From an uncultured Lachnoclostridium sp. (GTDB lineage Bacteria; Bacillota; Clostridia; Lachnospirales; Lachnospiraceae), in contig CAMKRZ010000002.1 of NCBI GenBank assembly GCA_946415315.1, positions 209,598 through 273,597 of the forward strand: a DNA stretch of 64,000 bases, in the 5' to 3' direction. Of the stretch, positions 25,685 to 35,400 are shown in pieces. The notes below the pieces were generated by a model. The model searched no databases. It was not told the DNA's origin and saw only the letters and a list, made by a program, of their open reading frames with translations. The position numbers were made by a program, and so were the translations under genes. Each line of letters opens with the position of its first letter. The first letter of the stretch is position 1.

Positions 25685-26995
25685 ATGATAAAGGTTGTCA
25701 AATTCGGCGGCAGCTCGCTTGCCAGCGCCGAACAGTTCCATAAGGTGAAAAATATCATTCTCTCCGATCCGGACCGTCGCTTCGTCGTACCGTCCGCGCC
25801 GGGCAAACGCAACAGCTCCGACACGAAGGTCACGGACATGCTCTACCACTGCTATTCCATCGCAGAGGAGAACGGTGACTTCTCCGAGGCTCTCGCGCAG
25901 ATCCGCGCCCGCTACCAGGAGATCATTGACGGTCTCTCCCTGACGGTCTCCCTCGACTCGGAGTTTGAGACCATCCGCGAGAATTTTGCGGCTCATGCCG
26001 GCCGCGACTACGCTGCTTCCCGCGGCGAGTATCTGAACGGTATTCTTCTTGCAAACTATCTCGGTTTTGAGTTTATCGACTCCGCACGCTACATCCGTTT
26101 TCTCGAGGACGGCACCTTCGACGCCAACACAACGCAGGAGCTGCTCTCCGCCGGACTTCAGGGCCTGACGAACGCCGTCGTACCCGGTTTTTACGGAGCG
26201 TATGCCGATGGCAGAGTCAAGACATTTTCCAGAGGCGGATCCGACATCACCGGTTCCATCGTCGCCCGCGCGGTGCATGCGAACCTCTATGAGAACTGGA
26301 CCGACGTGTCCGGCTTCCTTGTAGCCGATCCGCACATCGTCGAGAATCCCCGCGTCATCGAGACGATCACGTACCGTGAGCTCCGCGAGCTCTCCTACAT
26401 GGGCGCAGGCGTGCTCCATGAGGACGCGATCTTCCCGGTCCGCACGGCGGGCATCCCGATCAACATCAAGAATACAAACGCGCCTGAGGACGAAGGCACG
26501 TTCATCGTGGAAAATACGTCCCGCAAGCCGGCCTTCACCATCACCGGCATCGCCGGCAAGAAGGGCTTCACCGCGATCAACATTGAGAAGGACATGATGA
26601 ACTCGGAGATCGGTTTCGGCCGCAAGGCTCTGCAGGCCTTCGAGGACAACGGCATCAGTTTCGAGCATATGCCCTCCGGCATCGACACTCTCTCCGTCTT
26701 CGTGCATCAGCATGAGTTCGAGGAGAAGGAGCAGGCGATCCTCGCGGAGATCCACAAACTCTGCAACCCCGATTACATCGATATCGCCACCGACCTTGCG
26801 CTGATCGCAGTCGTAGGCCGCGGCATGAAATCCAACCATGGTACCGCGGCGAAGATTTTCCGTGCGCTTGACACAGCAGGTGTGAACATCCGCATGATCG
26901 ACCAGGGTTCGAGCGAGCTCAACATCATCATCGGCGTCGCAAGCAACGACTTCGAGGTTGCCGTCAACGCGATCTACGGCGCATTCGTAAAATGA
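25685..26995 (+). CDS. Aspartate kinase
   Basis: The 436-residue enzyme phosphorylates aspartate in the first step of the lysine/threonine/methionine pathway. It opens with the kinase motif VVKFGGSSLAS, has FSRGGSDITGSIVA in the substrate-binding region, and ends in two ACT-type regulatory domains (about residues 290-436, VVGRGMKSNHGTAAKIF and VNIRMIDQGSSELNIIIG). The ATG at 25685 follows GTGAGG; an earlier in-frame ATG at 25649 lies inside the promoter-proximal region. The leader is too short for a lysine riboswitch, so feedback through the ACT domains is the likely control. It is a monofunctional, clostridial-type kinase. Confidence 0.95.
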   Translation: MIKVVKFGGSSLASAEQFHKVKNIILSDPDRRFVVPSAPGKRNSSDTKVTDMLYHCYSIAEENGDFSEALAQIRARYQEIIDGLSLTVSLDSEFETIRENFAAHAGRDYAASRGEYLNGILLANYLGFEFIDSARYIRFLEDGTFDANTTQELLSAGLQGLTNAVVPGFYGAYADGRVKTFSRGGSDITGSIVARAVHANLYENWTDVSGFLVADPHIVENPRVIETITYRELRELSYMGAGVLHEDAIFPVRTAGIPINIKNTNAPEDEGTFIVENTSRKPAFTITGIAGKKGFTAINIEKDMMNSEIGFGRKALQAFEDNGISFEHMPSGIDTLSVFVHQHEFEEKEQAILAEIHKLCNPDYIDIATDLALIAVVGRGMKSNHGTAAKIFRALDTAGVNIRMIDQGSSELNIIIGVASNDFEVAVNAIYGAFVK

Positions 26996-27102
26996 GCCGG
27001 TCCGCCGACACGAGTGCAGCATTTTCCGAAACCTAACCGCGCCGTCTCCGCGGACAACCCGCGCAGTCGCCGGGGATAATAAAAGAAAAGAGGAACACCA
27101 CT

Positions 27103-27621
27103 ATGCAGAACCCGATCGTCACATTTACCATGGCTGACGGCTCCGTGATGAAAGCCGAGCTTTACCCGGAGATTGCTCCGAACTCTGTCAACAACTTCAT
27201 TTCCCTCGTCAAGAAAGGCTTCTATGACGGCCTGACGTTCCACCGCGTCATCCCCGGCTTCATGATCCAGGGCGGCTGCCCGAACGGCACCGGCATGGGC
27301 GGTCCCGGCTACAGCATCCGAGGTGAGTTTGCACACAACGGCTTCGCGAACGACCTGAGACACACGCCCGGCGTTCTCTCCATGGCGCGCGCCATGAACC
27401 CGAACTCCGCCGGTTCCCAGTTCTTCATCATGCACAAGACGTCGCCGCATCTTGACGGCGAGTACGCTGCGTTTGGCAAGGTAGTCGAAGGTCTCGATGT
27501 CGTGGACGCCATCGCGGGCGTCCGCACCGATTTCCGCGACAAGCCGCTCTCTCCCGTCGTGATGAAGACCGTCACCGTGGAGACGTTCGACATCGACTAT
27601 CCCGAGCCGGAGAAGTGCTGA
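27103..27621 (+). CDS. Cyclophilin-type peptidyl-prolyl isomerase
   Basis: The 172-residue protein is a single cyclophilin domain with no signal peptide, so it is a cytoplasmic folding catalyst. The family core is intact: YDGLTFHRVIPGFMIQGG (catalytic Arg in FHRV), MARAMNPNSAGSQFFIMH and YAAFGKVVEGLDVVD. AAGAGGAACACC precedes the ATG. It follows aspartate kinase by 107 bases and is ended by a strong terminator. Confidence 0.95.
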   Translation: MQNPIVTFTMADGSVMKAELYPEIAPNSVNNFISLVKKGFYDGLTFHRVIPGFMIQGGCPNGTGMGGPGYSIRGEFAHNGFANDLRHTPGVLSMARAMNPNSAGSQFFIMHKTSPHLDGEYAAFGKVVEGLDVVDAIAGVRTDFRDKPLSPVVMKTVTVETFDIDYPEPEKC

Positions 27622-27713
27622 TCATCAAAAACAGAGAACCGTCACATTCGACGAGACTGACCATTTTCCGTAAACAGCACGGAAACACAATCCCAACGAT
27701 CTTTGACAAAACA

Positions 27714-27746
27714 GCCGGGCAACCCGTACGGTTGCCCGGCTTCCTT
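27714..27746 (+). terminator. Strong terminator after the cyclophilin gene
   Basis: Perfect 11-base arms (GCCGGGCAACC and GGTTGCCCGGC) flank a five-base loop and are followed by TTCCTT. This ends the plus-strand transcript 90 bases past the stop codon. Confidence 0.75.
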
Positions 27747-27884
27747 ACACCGTAAGTCCGATCTGTATTGCCACCGAATCGATATACGTTCCCGGTTCCG
27801 ATATGACGGCACTTAGTCCCGTTGATATACGACACAGGAAAAACTACGGCTCTCCTGTTTACGCCATTACGGAAGGATTCATCC

Positions 27885-29225
27885 ATGAAGATTGCAGGTA
27901 TCATTGCTGAGTACAACCCGTTTCACAACGGTCATCGCTATCACATTGAAGAGACTAAGCGCCGCACGGGCTGCGACGCCGTCGTTGTCGTGATGAGCGG
28001 TGATTTCGTGCAGCGTGGCGTTCCCGCTGTCATGGACCGATACCTGCGTGCAGAAGCCGCTCTCCGCTGCGGCGCCGATGTCGTCCTGGAACTGCCTGCG
28101 TATGGTGCAACCGCAAGCGCAGAGGATTTTGCCTCTGCCGGGGTCCGTGCACTCGACGGGCTGTCCTGCGTCGATGTCGTCTCCTACGGAGCTGAGGACG
28201 CCGCGCTCGGCGAGCATACGTTCCGCTCGATCGCACAGTTTCTGATTGACGAACCCGGTGCCTTCAAACAGACGCTCCTCGCCCATGTTCGCGAGGGCAA
28301 TTCCTATGCGAAAGCCCGCTCTATGGCGCTCTCCGAGTTCTTCCCGGAAGCCGCGGAACTGCTTGCAAAGCCGAACAATATTTTGGCAGTTGAGTATGAG
28401 AAGGCGATTCTTACGCTCGAAAGCAGTGATCGTAACAGGACAAAAGCGCAGACTGCGTCCGGAGACGCCGGTGAACCCTTGGAACGCAATAATCCTCGCA
28501 ACCCCGTAAGACAGCCCATATCCAATAACACAGGCGAACCCGTGAGAGCTCGCATTGCTTCCTGCGCGATCTCCCGCAGCGACCTGGGGTACCACGATAC
28601 AACCGTGGGAGAAGTATGCTCCGCCACAGCGATCCGAAGCGCGCTCTCCGACGGAGGGTTAGTACCCGCAGAGGCTGTTCCTGCGGAAGCCTTGCCTCTC
28701 TACGCAGGCCTTACGGCAGCTACTGCTGTGACGGCGGACGATTTCAGCGACATGCTTTTCGCCGAACTGTCCTCACACACCACGGAATCACTTGCCGGAA
28801 TCTATGATGTCCCTGCCGACCTCGCCAACCGTATTCTCGAGCAGGCCCAGTCGCCTTTCACCTGGACCTCTCTCGCAGAGTCCGTTAAGTGCAAGGCCTA
28901 CACCAGAAGCCGCATCGACCGTGCTCTTTGCCACTGCCTGTTGCACCTTACCACGGCGGACGCAGGCATTTTCCGAAAGGGAGACCTGCCATATCTGCGT
29001 GTGCTCGGTTTCCGCAAAGACGCCGAACAACTGATTTCCGCCATGGAGCGCAGTTCCCGCATTCCGTTACTTATTCGCTTCCTTCGCGACTCCGCAAAAC
29101 TCACCGGCGATGCCGCACGCATCCTGACTGCGGATCTACGCGCATCGTCACTCTACTCCCAGATACTGTACCGTAAGGTCGGTATCATCCGCGAAGACGC
29201 ACACCGAAGATTATTGACTGTTTGA
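27885..29225 (+). CDS. tmcAL: tRNA(Met) cytidine acetate ligase
   Basis: The 446-residue protein matches TmcAL (YlbM), which acetylates the wobble cytidine of elongator tRNA-Met using acetate and ATP. The N-terminal nucleotidyltransferase has the HIGH-like HNGH in IAEYNPFHNGHRYHIEETK, followed by VVVVMSGDFVQRG and VSYGAEDA. About 45 residues near position 190-240 (RNRTKAQTASGDAGEPLERN) form a variable insert before ARIASCAISRSDLGYHDT. The chosen ATG at 27885 follows GGAAGG by eight bases; an earlier in-frame ATG at 27822 has no ribosome site. Confidence 0.92.
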   Translation: MKIAGIIAEYNPFHNGHRYHIEETKRRTGCDAVVVVMSGDFVQRGVPAVMDRYLRAEAALRCGADVVLELPAYGATASAEDFASAGVRALDGLSCVDVVSYGAEDAALGEHTFRSIAQFLIDEPGAFKQTLLAHVREGNSYAKARSMALSEFFPEAAELLAKPNNILAVEYEKAILTLESSDRNRTKAQTASGDAGEPLERNNPRNPVRQPISNNTGEPVRARIASCAISRSDLGYHDTTVGEVCSATAIRSALSDGGLVPAEAVPAEALPLYAGLTAATAVTADDFSDMLFAELSSHTTESLAGIYDVPADLANRILEQAQSPFTWTSLAESVKCKAYTRSRIDRALCHCLLHLTTADAGIFRKGDLPYLRVLGFRKDAEQLISAMERSSRIPLLIRFLRDSAKLTGDAARILTADLRASSLYSQILYRKVGIIREDAHRRLLTV

Positions 29226-29234
29226 GACTTCCAG

Positions 29235-29376
29235 ATTCCCTTGATTCCTCAAGAAATATGTTCTCGTAGAAATCATCGTCCGTTGTCACAGTTACAATCT
29301 GATTGAATGCAACCGGATTGTAATTAACGTGACAACGGACGATTGTGTTTTCATTATATGTTACCCCGGAATGCAA
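29235..29376 (-). pseudogene. Decayed copy of the 3' end of the 36378-37016 gene
   Basis: On the minus strand this encodes TVTTDDDFYENIFLEE, which aligns with TVTEDDDYNENTFLEG at the C-terminus of the coiled-coil protein 7 kb away; the DNA agrees at about 42 of 59 bases. A second partial echo, VTYNENTIV, precedes it. There is no start signal. The large surface-protein gene lies exactly between this remnant and the intact gene, all on one strand. Confidence 0.55.
29277..29341. repeat. Long imperfect hairpin
   Basis: Perfect 13-base arms CGTCCGTTGTCAC (29277-29289) and GTGACAACGGACG (29329-29341) continue inward through a small asymmetric bulge into a second perfect eight-base pairing (TTACAATC with GATTGTAA), leaving a 16-base loop. 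ATTGTGTTTTC follows on the plus strand, so it may end tmcAL transcription. It is longer than a normal terminator and lies inside the decayed gene copy. Confidence 0.6.
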
Positions 29377-29452
29377 ACTAAAGCAGCGTATTCAAAGGCT
29401 TCTTCATCTACTCTTGACAATGCTTCCTAACTCGTTTCAAGGAGTATCATCG

Positions 29453-32400
29453 TCACATTGCCTTCCTCGCGCGCTTCCCGGCCACGACTCCTCCGAGCAC
29501 GCCGGATGCGATGATCGTGAGGATCGCCCACAGCCAAAGATTGCTTGTGTCACCGGTCTTCGCAGACGGCTCCGATGGAACGGGCGTTGGGCTCGGTTCC
29601 GGAGTCGGGGTTACCGTAGGCGTCGGCGTGACCGTCTTCTCCGCTTCAAGGACTCGGAGCTCCGCGGTCACCTTTCCGTCAACGAACTCGATTTCCACGT
29701 CATACTCGCCCGGATTCAGGGTGTTCAGGTACTCATTTTTCAATGTAATGACCGTACTTCCTGCTTCGGCCGTGTAGTCCTGCCCCGGAACGAGTACATT
29801 TCCGATCCGAACTGCCGAAAAATATGTGATGCAGTTCACATCGTCCTGTGCGCGCTTCACCGTGATCACGATGGTGCCATCGCTCCCCTGTTTCCATTCA
29901 TAAACAGCGTTGAGTAGTTTGTACATCTCCTTCGGCACTTCCAGGAACATCGGCTCGTACGTCGTGATTGTGCCGCTCACAGTGCCGTCGCTCCATCCGA
30001 GAAACTCATAGAAGAATTCTTCGGTATCGGATCTGGTTGGCGTCCTGTCCGTCTTCGGTTCGGCCTCGCCTTCCTTGTATGTCTTGCTGTCCAGAACAGT
30101 TCCATCTCCGTTCAGCCATACCACAGCAAAGACATCTTTGGCGATCTGCAGGAATTCCGGCTCGTAAGTCGTGGTCGTTCCTTCTATGGTTCCGGGCTGT
30201 TTCCATGCTTTGAATACATACGTATTATTCTCATCAGCATCCTTCGTCGGCGTTTTGTCCGTGGTCGGCTCCTCCGCGCCTTCCTTGTAGGTCTTGCAGT
30301 CAAGCTCCGTGCCATCGCCGTTCAGCCAGATTACAGTGTACTCGGTCTTGGGAGTCGCTTCGTAGATGCCTCGGTACGTCTTGGTCTTTCCTTCCACTTC
30401 ACCGTTATCCCAACCGGTGAACTGATATGTATTGTCCGCATCCTCTGCCATGGTCGGTATCTTGTCCGTGGTCGGCTCGGTCTCATCTTCCTTGAACGTC
30501 TTGCTGTCCAGGATGGTTCCGTCACCGTTCAGCCATACCACAGCAAAAACATCCTTGGAAATCTGCATGAATTCCGGCTCATATGTTGTGGTCTTTCCGT
30601 CTGCACTAACGGTGCCGGGCTGTTTCCATGCCTGGAACACATACTTATTATCCTCGTCAGGATCCTTCGTCGGCGTTTTGTCCGTGGTCGGCTCCTCAGC
30701 GCCTTCCTTGTAAGCCTTGCTGTCAAGCTCCGTACCGTCGCCATTCAGCCAGATTACGGTGTACTTGGTCTTCGGTGTCGCTTCGTAGTATCCTCGGTAC
30801 GTCTTGGTCTTTCCTTCCACTTCACCATTGTCCCATCCGGTGAACTGATACGTATAATCAGCGTCGGGATTCTTCGTCGGTATCTTGTCCGTAGTCGGCT
30901 CAGTCTCGTCTTCCTTGTACGTCTTGCTTTCCAGAACCGAGTCATCGCCGTTAAGCCATACGACTGTATAGACTTCCTTGTCTATTTCAAGGAATTCCGG
31001 TGTATATGTCGTGGTCTTTCCTTCTACAGTACCGGGCTGTTTCCATGCTTTAAATACATACTTGTGATTCTCATCTGCTGCCTTGATCGGCGTCTTATTC
31101 GTAGTCGGTTCAGTCTCACCCTCGACATAGGTCTTCGTATCAAGCGTGCTTCCGTCACCGTCCTTCCAGATGACCGTGTAAAGTGCCTTGATGGTCACTT
31201 CGTATGTCTCACCCTCAAAGTCGGTATGGTTATCATCAGCCGTATATCGGGTCTTAATTGTGTAAGTTCCTGCCTCACTCTCCTCAGGGATCTTCGTCGT
31301 CCAGGTCTTGCCATCGTCACTGCTGTACTCGATCGCGGTATAGCCTTCCGGAAGCGTCTCAGGTCCGGTCAGCAGCGCCTGTTCCTCACCGTTCTCAACA
31401 AGTTCAGTTGCTGCAGCGGGTTTCTCCCCGTCTGAAAGAGCCGACATTTCAGGTGCGGATGCCCTGGTTATCGTCAATTCTGCGGTACAGGCAGCCGTGT
31501 TCTTATAGTTCAGGTTCGTGGCACGGACGTAAATGGTGCAGCTCTCCGAGACCTTCGTTGCAGTCAAACTGCTCAGATCCGTCACGTATGTACCGTCCTT
31601 CTCCTTCGAATACTCAAACGTCGTATCTCCACCTGCCGCGGTTGTGGTCGGCGAAGACGTGATCGCTTTCGGGGTTCCGTCGTACTCGTAGCTTGCGCCT
31701 TCCAGGGATACGGTAAATCCCTCTGCCTTCCCGATTGTCAGAGTGCCGTCAACATACGTGATCGAATAGCAATCGGTCACGTCCTCGTTGCTGCCGTTGA
31801 CAATCTTTGCATTGCATATCTCATTCTTGCTACTCCCGGCTTCCGTCTGACTGCCCCGGATCGTGACGCTTTCAACACGGTCTCCACCCGCAAGAGTCGT
31901 ATATCCGTAGGTGCCCACAGTGAGGGAGGTTCCGTCATACCCTTTCGTATCACTGTCTGCCGTAATGGTGACTTCCTTCGCTGTGATCGTCAGTTTCGCA
32001 GTACATGTAGCCGTTTTCTCATAATTCGGGTTCGTGGCGCGAACGTAGATAGTGCAGCTGTCCGAAACCTTGGTTGCAGTCAGGCTACTCAGATCCGACA
32101 CGTATGTACCGTCCTTCTCCTTCGAGTATTCGAATGTCGTTTCCCCACCTGCCGCGGTTGTGGTCGGCGAAGTTGTGATCGCTTTCGATTTTCCGTCATA
32201 CTCGTAGCTTGCGTCTTCCAGCGAGATCGTAAACTCGCCGGCCTTCTCGATCGTCAGGGTGCCGTCAACGGTCTCTGTGACTACGTAGTTGCCGGTTTTA
32301 TCCTCTGTGGTGTTCTTCGTGACGCCTTCGAAAGTTACATCATATTTCCCGGGAACGGTTCCCTTGCCGCTCGCGCTGACATCGGTAAACTCCAGACCCT

Positions 32401-35400
32401 GCACGGTTTTACCCTGTACACTGCAGGTAAATCCGGACACGGACTTCTCCGTTCCGTCATAGTTTTCCGTTCCGTTGTTCGCTGTCAGCGTCACACCGGC
32501 AGGGTTGATGGTCAATTTACCATTTTCCACTTTGGTGACTACGTAGTTGCCGGTCGTATCCTTCGTGGTGTTCAGCGTTACTCCTGTGAATGTAACATCA
32601 TATTTCCCCGCATCGGTTTCCGTTCTGCCTGCACTGACGCCGGAAAATGATAGTCCATCGATATTCCCACGTTTCGATCTGCAGGCAAACCCCGATACAG
32701 TCTTCTCCGTTCCGTCATACGTTTCCGTTCCACTGCTTGCTGTCAGCGTCAGTTCATCCGGTTTGATCGTAAACGATTCCTCGACAGATCTCTTCTTTTT
32801 CTCTCCGGTCTCATCCTTATATTCTTCAAACTTAACAGCAGCAGTATGGGCTCCTGCGTTTATACAGCCTTCTGTTGAACTATCGTCATACGTTACAGGG
32901 TATAAATCTGCATCCAGTATGGCAAAATACTTCGTGACGGTCTCCTTGGAATCGGCGAAAGCAATTTTCATCTTATACGTGCCCTGACTGTCCGGCTCGC
33001 CTTCAGTTTCGATCCAATCCCCATTTTTGTTAACAAAAAATGCAACAGAAGTGCTACCTTCCGGAATATCGGCCTCCCCGACAGTGACTTTTTTCACCGT
33101 CGGTCCCTGAGGGGTTCCATCAAACACATAAGAATCCGCTTTATCCCAAGTCACGCTTACTTCAACCTTTGCAGGCCAGCTTACACTGTCGATTTCCTCA
33201 GCACTCATCTGTGTGCTTCCGGCAGTAATCAGCGGAAATTCTTCGCAGATTCCTTTTTCATTTTTCCAATCGAACCCTTTTAAATGCGGGTAATAGAAGT
33301 AGTGTTTACCATCGCAATCACTATCCGCCTTTTCTAACCACGGGGAGGATTCACCTTCTTCCCATGTAAACTTCATAGAACTGTCGGCGCCAATCACTCC
33401 CTCCCCGGTCATCTGAACTGAAGTGAGACCTAAAACACTATTATTCGCATCATCATTTCCGTTAACCGCACCGTTTATGCACATGTAACTATCATAATAG
33501 CAGTTCTTTACTGTGCTATTATGATTGTTTCCTGCCACTCCACCGGCATTATTTCCGTTCACAACACCGGTATTATAGCAGTTCTGTACTGTGCAAAGGG
33601 CAGTATTATTTCCAACCACTCCACCGACAACTACTTCACGGGCATTTTTTCCATACACGCAACCGGAATTATAGCAGTTTTGTATTGTAGACATGGTAGT
33701 ATTATTTCCTACCACTCCACCGATCCCGATCACATTCAATGAATGATAAGCACTTTCATTATCTTCAAACACGTCGCCGGTGTTATAGCAGCTCTGTACT
33801 AATCCTTCATTGGAATTTTCTCCTGCTACTCCACCGATATCATGCAATCCACTCACACCGCCGATGTTATAGCAGTTTTGTACTGTAGCCTTTCCTATAT
33901 TAGCATTTATTCCTCCATTGCTTCCTGCCACTCCACCGACATAACCTTGTCCTGTGACAGCACCGGTGTTATAGCAGTTCTGTATTATAGCATTTCTTTT
34001 GTTGTATCCAAAACTGTATCCTGCCACTCCGCCGACATTATTACTCCCCCCGGTCACGTCACCAGTGTTAAAGCAGTTTGAGACGGTATCATTATTACGT
34101 CCAATCACGCCGCCAACAGAGTCCCTACCATTCACTGCTCCGGTGTTATAACAGTTCGATACAGTACCAGAATTGTCTCCGACTACACCACCAACATAAC
34201 TAACCCACCCTTCCACGTCACCGGTGTTATAACAGTTCGATACAGTACCAGAATTGTCTCCGACTACACCACCAACACCATTATTCGACCCTTCCACGTC
34301 ACCGGTGCTATAGCAGTTTGAGACGGTATAAGAATTATGTCCAATCGCGCCGCCAACAAAATTACCCCCTTTCACGTCACCGGTGTTATAGCAGTTTTCA
34401 ACTACACCAAGAGAAAGGCGTCCTACCAAACCGCCGACATAATCTTTTCCCGATAATAATCCGCCTTCCATCCCAACATCCCGAATGAGCGCCACATAGG
34501 CCACATTGTACTGAGTGGTATCACCAACATATCCAAAAAGGCCTACGTAATCTGTCAATGGAGCTTTCAAAGTAAGCCCATTTATCTTATAGCCGTTTCC
34601 ATCGAACGTACCTTTGTATGGATTCTTTTCTGTCCCAATCGGCGTCCATGTATTTCCGTTGGCGCTTGCAGACGCATCAATATCATGTAAGAGTATGCCC
34701 TTGAGAACCGCAGTGCCATCATCATTTACCTTAGAAGCAAACTCCTTTAATTCGTCATAGTTTGATATTTCCATTACGTTTTTCTGGATCATCCGTGGAG
34801 CCCAATCCGTTTTGCGGATGTTCTCAGGGGCTAACTGTTCCCCGGATGCATCCAGATTAAACCCTTTTAAATGCGGATAGTAACAATAGAAACTATCGGA
34901 TCCTCTTCCCATCCATACAGATGATGTGCCATCAGAATTGAAAAATCCGTTCATTTTATCATATGATGATGACCTTCGACCCGTCATATCATCGGTTGTA
35001 AGTCCGATAACGTTATGCTGATATAATGCATCATCATTTCCATTAATTGCGCCTCCTACTTTACTGCACACGCTCTTATCGTAATAACAGTTTTTGATTC
35101 TACCATAATCGTTGTCGTCTTCGCTAAATCCGATTACCCCGCCGATATGACTTACGCCGATTACATCACCGGCGTTATAGCAATTTGACACTTTCCAATC
35201 AGTTCCTCCAACCACCCCACCGACACAATCATTCCCATTCACAGTGCCGGTGCTATAACAGTTCAAAACAATACCTCTATGATTGTAGCCAATAACACCG
35301 CCGACATAATCATACCCATTCACAGTGCCGGTGTTATAGCAGTTTGATACAGAACCGGAGAAAGAACCGTCGAGCATTCCAACCACACCGCCGACATTCC

